From the NCBI GenBank assembly GCA_964372125.1, contig CAYJPL010000026.1:1-29058 (forward strand): a DNA stretch of 29,058 bases, in the 5' to 3' direction. A program made the translations under genes and the position numbers. Of the stretch, positions 1 through 7,943 are shown in pieces; positions within the stretch are counted from its first letter, which is position 1; every line of letters begins with the position of its first letter. The notes under the pieces are model-generated. The model was not told the origin of the DNA and ran no database searches. It saw only the letters and a program-made list of their open reading frames with translations. Source of the stretch: Tannockella sp964372125. Lineage in GTDB: Bacteria; Bacillota_I; Bacilli_A; Erysipelotrichales; Coprobacillaceae.

Positions 1-3000
1 TACACTCTCGCTGTCAATTGATACTGACTCTGGTGCTGTTGGCACTTGGCTTACTATTGGCACGATTGGACCATATGTATATGTATATTCTAGTGGACCA
101 TCTCCATATTGTAATGAATTTACAGGTGTATTATCCCATGTACCTGTATCTAAATGCCCATTATTTGGACTAGACAAAGGTGTATCAAAAGTTGCTTGTG
201 CTGTTGGATCACTTGACGGTACTCCATCTTTTTTAAAAGTTACCCATTTAACGATGGTAGTACTAGCGTCTTCATCCCAGTTACCATTTACAACGTTATA
301 TGTTACTGTTGTTTGATATTTATCTAGTGTACCATCCCCGTTTACATCTGGTTCCCACACTGCTGTTACAATAGTATTGCTTGTAAACTCTCTTGCTTCT
401 AATTGTTCTGTTGTAAGTAGTGTTGATTCGCCAGGCACTTGCCACCCCATAAACACGTTTCCTGTTTTTGTTGGCTCTTTTACATCTACATAACCAATTA
501 TATCCTCATTATTGGTAACGTATGATATTGATGAATCGGTTGTTTCTTTAAATTTTCCACCGTTTGCATCTGTAACAACTGTATAAGGTAGTACATTTAC
601 AGTTGCTACGATTGGGTCACTCGTTGCTATATCGCCATCATTATCTGTCATTTCAACTTTATAAACTAGTGTTCCTAGGTTATCAGTATTTGGTTGATAT
701 GTGATATTTGTAGCACCTTCAATAACTTCCCATTCACCTTTTTCATTTTGTACATACCACTGATATTGTAACTCTTCTGGCAGATTGCCAAATGAACTTC
801 CGTCTGCTGTTATAATCACATCTTCACCTTTGTATACATCTGTTGAAGTTGTGTTAACATCTATTCCATCTACATTCGTAATACTCAATGTTACTTCAGG
901 TAAATAACCAGGTGTATGATGCGTTAATACAACTGCTGATAATATCGGGTTTCCGTCAACATCTAGTGTATTTGCACGGTTTTCTACTCCTAATTGAGCT
1001 GAACTTGTAATTGTTGTGTTTTCCTCTATTGCTTTTGTTTTATAGGTGAAGCTTGCACTTTCACCTGCTTCTAGTGAAGGAATTCTATATATTAGTTCAT
1101 TTTCCGAAGGATCATACGTAGCACCAACTGTTGATTGATACACTGTATTTTCTGGTATTACTTGACGTACAATTAAGTTTTCTGCAGTTAAGTTACCAGT
1201 ATTTGTAACAGTAATCTCATAATCAATATCACTGTTTACTTCTACGTTTGCTGGTGTGCTTGTAGTATTTTCAATACGTAATTCACTATATTTTGATACA
1301 AGTGCATTTGCTTGTTTATCTAAAGTAATTGTATTATTTGTACCTGTATAATCTACATAATTGATAATTGTTGGACCAGGTGATGTGCCTTCTTGAGTTT
1401 CACCAGCTTTGATTTTATCCCACAGCACACTTGAACTATCAAACTCTTGATAGAAACTAATTCTTGCATGTGTTATTCCATATTCATGAAAATTCCAGTG
1501 AATATCTTTTGTATCCTCATCATATGTAATACCATACTTTATAAGATCTTCAGTAGTTTTAATCGTAACTGTTTGTGTTTCTTCTACATCACTTAAACGA
1601 TACGTAAGAGTCATTGGATGTATCTCATCAAATCGAAGTTTGAATAATTCACCTACAGTAGTGGAAAGATCTGAAGTAGAAGTTAGTACTTCTTTTAACT
1701 CATTTTTTATTTTTAACAAACTTGCAGCTGATCTACCATTTTCAATTTGTGGGTTACCACTTGAGTCATCTGTTGACATAGCGGTCGCATAAGTATTAAA
1801 TACACTTTCTTGCAGATCAATACCTACATAGTAGACAACCGCACCTAGTTCATCTACTTGTTTAGCTAATTTTGAAGCAGACTCCTCTCCCTGAGTAGGA
1901 TTTCCATCTGTTACGAAAATCACAATATTATCTCGGCCAGGTTGTTTGTCAAATTCCTCTTTTGCTTCATTTAGACCTAATTCCCAGTTTGTGCGAAATT
2001 GTCCAATTGTATTTAAAAAACCTGCCCCAAATGATGAAGTGGAAAGCACTGCCTCAGAATAGATTCCTGAATGTGTTATAGTCCCTGCACTATTTATAGT
2101 GTAACCTGCAAACGACTTATATCCAATATGACTTTCTGGATTTGCTTCAATTATATCATTTGATAATTCTGAAAATAATATTTTAGAAAGCATCATTCGA
2201 TCATAACACATTCCGTTTGCATCTAAATAATCTATTTTTTCTTCAGCGCTATCACCTGAAATACTTTCAATGGTGTGCGGAGAATAAAACATTGGTGTTG
2301 CTCCAGTCCCAGTGTATGCATCACTTAATTTTTTAAAATATACTTCTTCAGCTTCTGTTATTATATTTTCAGCATCAACACTATGGTCATAAAAAAATAT
2401 ATCTTTTCCCTTGTTTGTAACATCTAGTATTTCATAGTGATGATCTTGCATCGAGTCAACACCAGTGAATGTAGAATTAACTGTAACTGTAGAAGTTTCA
2501 GTTGCACGTCCTGTTGCAATTGCTTTTATTTTTATATGACTTGCTAATTCAGTCCCTGATTTAATTTTATCCCAACCTGCTGTGATACCAGATTCTTGGG
2601 GATTATAATAGAAAAAATATCGCTCACTATCAATTGAGACATCAATACGGTAATAATGGTCTTCATGCATACAAGGTGATGTACTAATTGTATTAGACGT
2701 ACTACTTGAAAACATATTCATAGACCCTGATTGATCTAATATAAACATAACATTTAATGGCTGTGACAATGCTTTTGCAGTAAAGTCAATATCCACTTTT
2801 AATATATTTTCTTCTTTATCTTCATCATTATCAAAATAAACAGATGTATTACCCTCTGCAATAGTATCATTTTTTATCATCTCATCTTCTAGTTTCCCCA
2901 TTGACTCATCAAAAGGTACCTCAACTAATTCATCAGTAATATCTACTTTCGTATTTAATAGCGATATATAATCATCCTCTAATGTATAGAGTATTTTCTC

Positions 3001-3081
3001 ATTAACCACAGCGGCTTCAAATATATTTACTGTGCTAACACATAGTAAAATAACTAATACAATATTTACAATCTTCTTCAT
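1..3081 (-). CDS. Large VWA-domain surface adhesin, C-terminus outside window
   Basis: The frame is open from ATG 3081 to the window edge (1027 codons, no stop), so the protein is partial. Residues 1-24 form a signal peptide (MKKIVNIVLV followed by a hydrophobic run). A von Willebrand factor A domain spans about 108-480: its MIDAS loop is D116-Q-S-G-S120, and a second metal-site-like strand reads FVTDGNP with D392. After it come a DUF11-like beta domain (about 598-660, 'ITVTNTGN'), an Ig-like domain (about 730-830), a Listeria/InlB B-type repeat (about 832-905, ending in 'TAVWEPD') and the start of a SHIRT-like module ('VNGDGTLDKYQ', 'VTYNVVNGNW'). This order is typical of extracellular, ligand-binding or pilus-type adhesins. 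The anchor should lie in the unseen C-terminus. AGGAG lies about 12 nt before the ATG. It is divergent from the two-component genes. The ligand is unknown. Confidence 0.85.
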   Translation of the reverse strand, partial: MKKIVNIVLVILLCVSTVNIFEAAVVNEKILYTLEDDYISLLNTKVDITDELVEVPFDESMGKLEDEMIKNDTIAEGNTSVYFDNDEDKEENILKVDIDFTAKALSQPLNVMFILDQSGSMNMFSSSTSNTISTSPCMHEDHYYRIDVSIDSERYFFYYNPQESGITAGWDKIKSGTELASHIKIKAIATGRATETSTVTVNSTFTGVDSMQDHHYEILDVTNKGKDIFFYDHSVDAENIITEAEEVYFKKLSDAYTGTGATPMFYSPHTIESISGDSAEEKIDYLDANGMCYDRMMLSKILFSELSNDIIEANPESHIGYKSFAGYTINSAGTITHSGIYSEAVLSTSSFGAGFLNTIGQFRTNWELGLNEAKEEFDKQPGRDNIVIFVTDGNPTQGEESASKLAKQVDELGAVVYYVGIDLQESVFNTYATAMSTDDSSGNPQIENGRSAASLLKIKNELKEVLTSTSDLSTTVGELFKLRFDEIHPMTLTYRLSDVEETQTVTIKTTEDLIKYGITYDEDTKDIHWNFHEYGITHARISFYQEFDSSSVLWDKIKAGETQEGTSPGPTIINYVDYTGTNNTITLDKQANALVSKYSELRIENTTSTPANVEVNSDIDYEITVTNTGNLTAENLIVRQVIPENTVYQSTVGATYDPSENELIYRIPSLEAGESASFTYKTKAIEENTTITSSAQLGVENRANTLDVDGNPILSAVVLTHHTPGYLPEVTLSITNVDGIDVNTTSTDVYKGEDVIITADGSSFGNLPEELQYQWYVQNEKGEWEVIEGATNITYQPNTDNLGTLVYKVEMTDNDGDIATSDPIVATVNVLPYTVVTDANGGKFKETTDSSISYVTNNEDIIGYVDVKEPTKTGNVFMGWQVPGESTLLTTEQLEAREFTSNTIVTAVWEPDVNGDGTLDKYQTTVTYNVVNGNWDEDASTTIVKWVTFKKDGVPSSDPTAQATFDTPLSSPNNGHLDTGTWDNTPVNSLQYGDGPLEYTYTYGPIVPIVSQVPTAPESVSIDSESV

Positions 3082-3128
3082 TTCTACAACTTTCTCCTAC
3101 TTTCTACAAAACATGCGTAAATAACGCG

Positions 3129-3142
3129 TGAAATTTATTTCA
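3129..3142. promoter_or_regulatory. Perfect inverted repeat at predicted +5 to +18 (possible operator)
   Basis: TGAAAT-TT-ATTTCA is a perfect 6-bp inverted repeat with a 2-nt centre. It lies just downstream of the predicted start site of the adhesin transcript, where a bound repressor could block initiation. AT-rich sequence makes chance occurrence possible. Confidence 0.35.
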
Positions 3143-3152
3143 TACAGTTATC

Positions 3153-3181
3153 ATTTTAGTAGAAAGGGCCTTTTGTGTAAA
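3153..3181 (-). promoter_or_regulatory. Sigma-A-type promoter of the VWA adhesin
   Basis: Read on the minus strand, TTTACA (3181-3176) and TAAAAT (3158-3153) are separated by exactly 17 nt. The predicted transcription start is near 3146, giving a 5' leader of about 65 nt. Confidence 0.7.
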
Positions 3182-3221
3182 CATATTTTTGCGTATTTAC
3201 TACTTAATTTTAGACCTTTTT

Positions 3222-3247
3222 ATTAATTTGTATAAATACAAATTAAT
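3222..3247. repeat. Perfect 12-bp inverted repeat in the divergent region
   Basis: ATTAATTTGTAT-AA-ATACAAATTAAT is a perfect palindrome with 12-bp arms and a 2-nt centre. It lies about 40 bp upstream of the adhesin -35 and about 140 bp upstream of the likely regulator transcript. There is no T-tract, and a 2-nt loop does not suit a terminator, so a dimeric protein-binding site is more likely. Confidence 0.5.
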
Positions 3248-3386
3248 AGTTTGATTTTTTTAGGATATACCAATAAATTTATGTGATTTTCCCTAGTAAA
3301 ATACATTGTTTTTATTGTTACATAATTTTCTTAATACGAAAAAATACTATGTAATAATATGTTAAAATTTAGATATAGAACAAAAA

Positions 3387-3419
3387 AAGGAGAGGTTTGT
3401 TCATATGCTACAAAAGTGA
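3387..3419 (+). promoter_or_regulatory. Strong Shine-Dalgarno driving a 4-codon mini-ORF ahead of the response regulator
   Basis: AAGGAGAGG (3387-3395) is the only good ribosome site before the response regulator. The nearest start codon, ATG 3405-3407, at a normal spacing of 9 nt, opens ATG-CTA-CAA-AAG-TGA (3405-3419). The regulator's ATG at 3437 lies 17 nt past that stop, in another frame, with no ribosome site of its own. Either the mini-ORF feeds ribosomes to 3437 by reinitiation, or one A is missing from the run at 3412-3415. An added A would fuse ATG 3405 in frame to the regulator. Confidence 0.5.
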
Positions 3420-3436
3420 ACAAATATATTTTGATT

Positions 3437-4117
3437 ATGAAGATAGCTATTGTTGATGATAATGTCCTATTTGCAGAAACTTTATCAAAAAAAATTAAGA
3501 TTATCCTAGATGATAAATGTGATATAAAAATCATCAATAAAGTAATTGATGACTTAGTGGTATTTGAGGATATAGATGTTGTTTACATGGATATTGAACT
3601 ACAGGAAAAAAGTGGAATTGATTTTACAAAAATGATACAAATGTATAAAAAAGACATTTTAACTGTTTTTATGAGCTCTTTTCCAATATATTCACAGTAT
3701 ATTTTTGAATGTAATCCACTGTTCTTTTTAATTAAACCAATCGATCAAAACCGACTCGAAGCGAGTCTTCATAAGGTACGTGAAAAAGTAATTCCTGTGG
3801 ACACGATTACTTTACGTGCAAATGGTGAAGATTTTTTAGTTATTGTAAGTGATATTATTTATATTGAAAGTAATAAACGAAAGTTGACTGTACACACTAT
3901 AAATAATAACTATACAATATATGGTAAGTTAGATATGTACTATACGCTTCTACCATCATATTTTTGTAGATGTCATCAAAGCTTTATTGTGAATCTAAAA
4001 TATGTTAAACGTAAAAGTAATAATATGTTAAACTTGTACAATGGATTATCCGTTCCAATTAGTCAAAGCAAATTGTCTACAGTAAAAAGAGAATATCTTT
4101 CGTTTATCATTCAGTAA
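3437..4117 (+). CDS. LytTR-family response regulator (AgrA/ComE-like)
   Basis: Cytoplasmic transcription factor of a two-component system, 226 residues from ATG 3437. The receiver domain covers about 1-115: acidic pair D7-D8, phospho-acceptor D52 in 'VVYMDIEL', and the conserved lysine K100 in 'FFLIKPID'. The LytTR DNA-binding domain occupies about 128-226 ('ILRANGEDFLVI'-like start, 'DIIYIES', 'FCRCHQSFIVNL'). I start it at 3437 because 'MKIAIVDDN' is the family's usual first strand; an upstream in-frame ATG (3359) would add 26 atypical residues and has no ribosome site. The kinase gene follows 17 nt later with its own AAGGAG. LytTR regulators usually control exported peptides, adhesins and toxins, so the neighbouring surface genes are plausible targets (inference). 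Confidence 0.9.
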   Translation: MKIAIVDDNVLFAETLSKKIKIILDDKCDIKIINKVIDDLVVFEDIDVVYMDIELQEKSGIDFTKMIQMYKKDILTVFMSSFPIYSQYIFECNPLFFLIKPIDQNRLEASLHKVREKVIPVDTITLRANGEDFLVIVSDIIYIESNKRKLTVHTINNNYTIYGKLDMYYTLLPSYFCRCHQSFIVNLKYVKRKSNNMLNLYNGLSVPISQSKLSTVKREYLSFIIQ

Positions 4118-4134
4118 ATATAAGGAGACTAACT

Positions 4135-5445
4135 ATGGATTTTGAATATATTTCGTACAACTTAGCACTTATTATCATTCATATAATTGTTTTAAAACAA
4201 TTACTTTACAAATATAAATCAAAATATACTTCTATTACTATAATTATTGGAGTACAGTTTATTTTATCAATGATTTTTAACTACTATGATATATACTTTA
4301 TGGTTAAGATGTTATTTATTTCATGTATACAAACGATACTTACAAAGTATTTGGTAGATGTAGATACAAAAACAGCCATTATGACAACTCTTAAATACTA
4401 TTTATTAGTAATTGTTGCAGAAATCATTTGTGCACTTTTTGCTTCACACTTAATAGATTACTCAAAAATAAATGGCTTCGAACTTACTGATTTACTTGAG
4501 TCATACCAAAGTATATTTGTACAGTGTGTGTACATTTCGATGCATTGTTTTGTTTGTAGCATTTATTTTACTATTATTGCTAAATTTCCTTTTTATACGA
4601 AAATAAAATACATTGTTACTTTATTTTTTGTAGGTTTGATCCAGATTTTTATATTATCTATATTATTTTTTAATTATATAGATATCTATATGCACTATAA
4701 GGAATATATTGGTCCACTTACCTATATTATTTCTGTCTTTATTTATCTTAATTCTACATTTTCTATTACAACAAAGTCTATGTTAATACAAGAACAAAGC
4801 GAAAAACGTGCATTAGAAATTCAAAAGCAACAAAGTATGCAATACTACACCCTAGCAATGGAGTCATATACAAATGCTCGTAAAATAAAACATGATTACA
4901 AAAACCAAATTCTTACCTTACAAGCATTAATGAATAAAGATCCTGAAGATGCAAAGTTATTTATGGAAAATATTGTTCAGACTGTAGATAACCCTAATAT
5001 TTTATTTTCAACAGGCATCTTAATGATCGATATAATTTTAACTTTGAAATATAAGCAAGCATGTGATTTATCTATTCCTTGTACTATTGATATAGTTAAT
5101 ATTCAAGATATTCATATTCAAGATATTGACTTATGTAACATTTTAAACAATGTTTTAGATAATGCGATATATGAAGCTAAATCACTTCCAAGTAATCAAA
5201 ATGAAATACATGCAACACTTAAACAACAAGGTGATTATCTCGTTATAAATTCATCAAATCCTTATCAAGGAAAAATTCAAAGATATAAAAATAATTTTCT
5301 TTCTAAAAAAAGAAATTATATGTCTGCAGGATTTGGTCTGCCAATTATCGAAGATATTGTAAAAAAATATCATGGTGAGCTGCATATTGATACAAATAAT
5401 AATATATTTTCAATTACAGTACTCCTTATAAATGAGACCCTCTAA
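4135..5445 (+). CDS. GHKL-type sensor histidine kinase (AgrC/ComD-like)
   Basis: Membrane sensor partner of the preceding LytTR regulator, 436 residues. Residues 5-210 contain six or so hydrophobic segments (about 8-24, 34-50, 56-74, 86-106, 124-148, 158-180, 193-210). A coiled coil (about 215-245) leads to the dimerisation/phosphoacceptor helix with H253 in 'KIKHDYKNQ', the AgrC-type H-box. The GHKL ATPase has its N-box at 'NILNNVLDNA' (335-344) and its glycine-rich lid at 'SAGFGLPI' (397-404). AAGGAG lies about 7 nt before the ATG. This architecture normally senses a secreted peptide, but no agrB, agrD or double-glycine precursor gene is visible, so the signal is unknown. The TAA stop sits inside the left arm of the downstream terminator. 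Confidence 0.92.
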   Translation: MDFEYISYNLALIIIHIIVLKQLLYKYKSKYTSITIIIGVQFILSMIFNYYDIYFMVKMLFISCIQTILTKYLVDVDTKTAIMTTLKYYLLVIVAEIICALFASHLIDYSKINGFELTDLLESYQSIFVQCVYISMHCFVCSIYFTIIAKFPFYTKIKYIVTLFFVGLIQIFILSILFFNYIDIYMHYKEYIGPLTYIISVFIYLNSTFSITTKSMLIQEQSEKRALEIQKQQSMQYYTLAMESYTNARKIKHDYKNQILTLQALMNKDPEDAKLFMENIVQTVDNPNILFSTGILMIDIILTLKYKQACDLSIPCTIDIVNIQDIHIQDIDLCNILNNVLDNAIYEAKSLPSNQNEIHATLKQQGDYLVINSSNPYQGKIQRYKNNFLSKKRNYMSAGFGLPIIEDIVKKYHGELHIDTNNNIFSITVLLINETL

Positions 5446-5462
5446 TTCAATATTAGAGGGTC
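5436..5462. terminator. Shared rho-independent terminator between convergent units
   Basis: A perfect 11-bp stem (GACCCTCTAAT / ATTAGAGGGTC) with a 5-nt loop is followed on the plus strand by TTTTCT, ending the kinase operon. The minus-strand operon stops at 5470 and runs into the same hairpin, but with a weaker T-rich tail, so it may also serve that side. Confidence 0.85.
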
Positions 5463-5469
5463 TTTTCTA

Positions 5470-6003
5470 TTAGTATAGTTCTTTGTATGTATCTTCATCA
5501 ATAAATGTTGTATCAATTAATGTATTCTCTACACCAACAACACGTTTCACCGATGGGATGCTATCGTCTGGAAAGGATAATATATATACATCACCAATCT
5601 CTATTTTTATAAGTTTTCTTATTTCAATTTCTCCTGTTTCTAGAGTTGTTGTCGATATCGCACTTACTTTGCTACCATCTAGTACAACTACCTCAGGATA
5701 TTCATCTAATTTTATATCATGTTCGTTATATAGCTGAACATTATAAGTAGCAATTGCACCTAATGATTGATGTTCTAGTTTCAATGCATCTGGTACTTCA
5801 ATAACACCATCAACATATTCAATCATATCCCCTCGCACATATCCATCAGTTTGATCATAACTTAATGTTATTGCAATTTGTTCTGGTTCTTTTTCTTCTA
5901 TTTCTGTTTCATTTGTTTCTTCATTTGTTGATGAGGAACTAGAACACCCTACAACAAATAACAGCATTATCGAAATTGTTAGAAATTTACTTTGTCTTTT
6001 CAT
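5470..6003 (-). CDS. Putative lipoprotein of unknown function
   Basis: 177 residues. A lipobox 'VVGC' with acceptor C20 follows a positively charged start (MKRQSK) and a hydrophobic core, so export, lipidation and membrane attachment are expected. A Ser/Glu-rich linker (21-43) leads to a small domain of about 130 residues that I do not recognise. Its segment 'GDVYIL...VKRVVG' resembles a signal-peptidase-I strand, but no catalytic serine motif is present, so I do not assign that function. The gene starts 6 nt after the stop of the WG-repeat gene, with its AAAGGGG ribosome site at that junction, so the two are co-transcribed and probably translationally coupled. Confidence 0.8.
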   Translation of the reverse strand: MKRQSKFLTISIMLLFVVGCSSSSSTNEETNETEIEEKEPEQIAITLSYDQTDGYVRGDMIEYVDGVIEVPDALKLEHQSLGAIATYNVQLYNEHDIKLDEYPEVVVLDGSKVSAISTTTLETGEIEIRKLIKIEIGDVYILSFPDDSIPSVKRVVGVENTLIDTTFIDEDTYKELY

Positions 6004-6009
6004 AACATG

Positions 6010-7698
6010 CTACCCCTTTGCTTTTTTCTTATATACGATAAACCCACCAGCTCCGATAATAGCAATACCAATTATACCTGCGATAATCAAAGTATTGTTT
6101 GAACTACTACTAGCATTACTTTCACTAACTTTTGAACCTGGCACTAATAGCTGTTGTGTTTCATCTAGTGGATTTTTTACAATAAGGTATTTATCGTTGC
6201 TTTCTTTCAAAACAGCATATCCATTTTCAAATGATGAATTTGGCATGACCTGATATACTCTAGGAATTACCACTTCTCCATTAGAATCAATAAATCCAAT
6301 TGTTTGTCCATCATCTGATGTGACTAGTGCTAATCCATTTTTATAGTTTGTTATCCAACCATCTTCAATAGAAAATAATATATTTCCTTTTGTATCAATG
6401 ATATCACTGTTATATAGCTCTTCTCCAACCAAAGTGTTTCCTATCCCATATGAACGTTCCTCATATAAGTATGATCCATCCTTTTCTATATAATCAGCAA
6501 AGTGAAATAAGTTATCATATTCTTTTTGTATTAATTGATTATTATTTTCATCAATAAAACTCCACTTGTTTTCACCAGTTTTTATAATCCCAATATTATT
6601 ATATACTTGCGTTGTTCCAAATTTTTCATAGTCTAAAACAGTACCTTGGTGATCCACAGTTACAAGTGCATCGTTCATATCATATCCAAACACTCTACCA
6701 CTTGATTCGAATTTTTGTAGTCTTGAAAATTCAAAATCTGTAAGCAATTCTCCTTTATCGTTAATTACTGCCCATTTTTCATCAGCATTCATAACAGATG
6801 TCACTCCATAATCATTCGAAAACGGATAAACAAACGCATATTCAAAATCTATTACAAGATTCCCCTCTGTATCGATAAACCCCCATTGATTATCCTCATT
6901 TTGAACCGCATGTAATTCATTACCAAGCTTGATATTTTTATAGGTGTCAGTATAAAATTCCTCACCTTCTTTATCAATCACTAATGCTTTTCCGTTTTGA
7001 TCAAAAACAACTGCTTTTCCGTTTATAAAATAAGAAAATGACGCAGTAGGTATTGTTCCATCTTCATTTTCTACAAATGTATATTTAAACCCTATTACTT
7101 CTTTTCCTTGTTCATCAATGAAACCTACAATACCATATTTATCATCAACTGCAGCTAACCCCTCTAAAAAAGGATAAATCATGTGATATTTCTCAAAGCC
7201 AACTAATATATTTCCTGATAAATCTATTAATGCTGTGGTCACTTCGATTGTTTCATCATCATAATTTTTTACAATTGCAACATTGTCGTATACATCGATT
7301 GAATCCGCTTCATATAAAACATCCCCATCAGTATTTATTAATTTATGAATTCCTTGTTCATGTTCAACAACATATACATTTCCATTGTGTATAATTGGTT
7401 GTTTGTAATTCGATATTGGCATAATCATTTTACCTTCATTATTCATTATTCCATATTCACTATAATAATCATATCCAAAAGTATTGTAGTATTCTTTGTT
7501 TTTTATAACATCGTAATATGCAAAATATCCCCCCTCAAGTGGTATAACCCCTAATTCTTCAACTTGATCCAGGATTTCTTGTTCTACTTCTCCTACAATG
7601 TAGTCATTTACATCTACCTCACTAGCATAGACATCTTTGAGTGGCATCATCCCGACCAATATACAAAGCATAGTAATTATCTTCATTAATTTTTTCAT
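6010..7698 (-). CDS. WG-repeat (KWG) exported protein with C-terminal membrane anchor
   Basis: 562 residues. Signal peptide about 1-26 ending in 'VYASE'. The body is a chain of about eleven WG/KWG-type repeats, roughly 40-60 residues each, recognisable by 'FIDxxGxxVI' strands such as 'QWGFIDTEGNLVI', 'KWAVINDKGELL', 'KWSFIDENNNQL' and 'TIGFIDSNGEVVI'. A Ser/Asn linker and a single transmembrane helix (about 536-556) ending in 'YKKKAKG' tether it to the membrane. It has no LPXTG-type motif. WG repeats are known as probable beta-propeller-like binding modules; the ligand is unknown. AAAGGAG precedes the ATG. It is first in an operon with the lipoprotein gene. The stop is TAG, showing that TAG terminates normally here. 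Confidence 0.85.
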   Translation of the reverse strand: MKKLMKIITMLCILVGMMPLKDVYASEVDVNDYIVGEVEQEILDQVEELGVIPLEGGYFAYYDVIKNKEYYNTFGYDYYSEYGIMNNEGKMIMPISNYKQPIIHNGNVYVVEHEQGIHKLINTDGDVLYEADSIDVYDNVAIVKNYDDETIEVTTALIDLSGNILVGFEKYHMIYPFLEGLAAVDDKYGIVGFIDEQGKEVIGFKYTFVENEDGTIPTASFSYFINGKAVVFDQNGKALVIDKEGEEFYTDTYKNIKLGNELHAVQNEDNQWGFIDTEGNLVIDFEYAFVYPFSNDYGVTSVMNADEKWAVINDKGELLTDFEFSRLQKFESSGRVFGYDMNDALVTVDHQGTVLDYEKFGTTQVYNNIGIIKTGENKWSFIDENNNQLIQKEYDNLFHFADYIEKDGSYLYEERSYGIGNTLVGEELYNSDIIDTKGNILFSIEDGWITNYKNGLALVTSDDGQTIGFIDSNGEVVIPRVYQVMPNSSFENGYAVLKESNDKYLIVKNPLDETQQLLVPGSKVSESNASSSSNNTLIIAGIIGIAIIGAGGFIVYKKKAKG

Positions 7699-7728
7699 AT
7701 TGCTCTCCTTTATTTAAATATATAAATC

Positions 7729-7757
7729 GTAGTATAAACTATTTTTTAAAACGACAA
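7729..7757 (-). promoter_or_regulatory. Possible promoter of the WG-repeat/lipoprotein operon
   Basis: On the minus strand TTGTCG (7757-7752) and TACTAC (7734-7729) are 17 nt apart and lie about 31 nt upstream of the ATG. The -10 is a weak match and the sequence is AT-rich, so confidence is low. Confidence 0.35.
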
Positions 7758-7775
7758 TTTTGTAATATTTTAAAC

Positions 7776-7795
7776 GATAATGTAGTAATCAATAG
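7776..7795. promoter_or_regulatory. Recurrent upstream motif, copy 1 (GATAATGTAGTAATCAATAG)
   Basis: Lies about 80-95 bp upstream of the WG-repeat gene. It matches 10354-10373, upstream of the LRR gene, at all but three or four positions. ATTTTGTAAT also accompanies both copies (here at 7757-7766). No protein can be assigned. Confidence 0.3.
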
Positions 7796-7882
7796 TATAT
7801 AATTATAAAACTTTATAATCATTTTATTTATAATATTACCTAATATTTTACTATCACTTTAATATTGATTTATAAAATAAAA

Positions 7883-7913
7883 AGATAAATAACTTGTTAA
7901 TAGTTATTCATCT
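7883..7913 (-). terminator. Rho-independent terminator of the LRR surface-protein gene
   Basis: On the minus strand a 12-bp stem (AGATGAATAACT / AGTTATTTATCT, one G-U pair) with a 7-nt loop is followed by TTTTATTTTAT. It begins 31 nt past the stop codon. On the plus strand the same position would be an A-C mismatch, which supports minus-strand use. Confidence 0.85.
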
Positions 7914-7943
7914 CTTTATTTTTTATAAACATATATGCATATT

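Larger units (their letters stand above)
3082..3436. other. Divergent intergenic region, adhesin / two-component genes
   Basis: This 355-nt stretch holds the well-formed minus-strand promoter of the VWA adhesin, two perfect inverted repeats (3129-3142 and 3222-3247), a short GCGT-N5-ACGC inverted repeat (3115-3127), and the unusual ribosome-binding site and mini-ORF before the response regulator. TGCGTAAATA (3114-3123) and TGCGTATTTA (3190-3199) flank the adhesin promoter as imperfect direct repeats. I cannot identify a convincing plus-strand promoter; TACTAT near 3345 is the best -10 but lacks a matching -35. Confidence 0.6.

Noticed and set aside
3222..3247. Terminator
   Set aside because: The loop would be 2 nt, there is no T-tract on either strand, and no transcript ends there.
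5470..6003. Signal peptidase I-like protein, from the 'GDVYIL...VKRVVG' segment
   Set aside because: No catalytic Ser motif and no transmembrane-anchored SPase layout; the N-terminus is a lipobox. The similarity is a single short strand.
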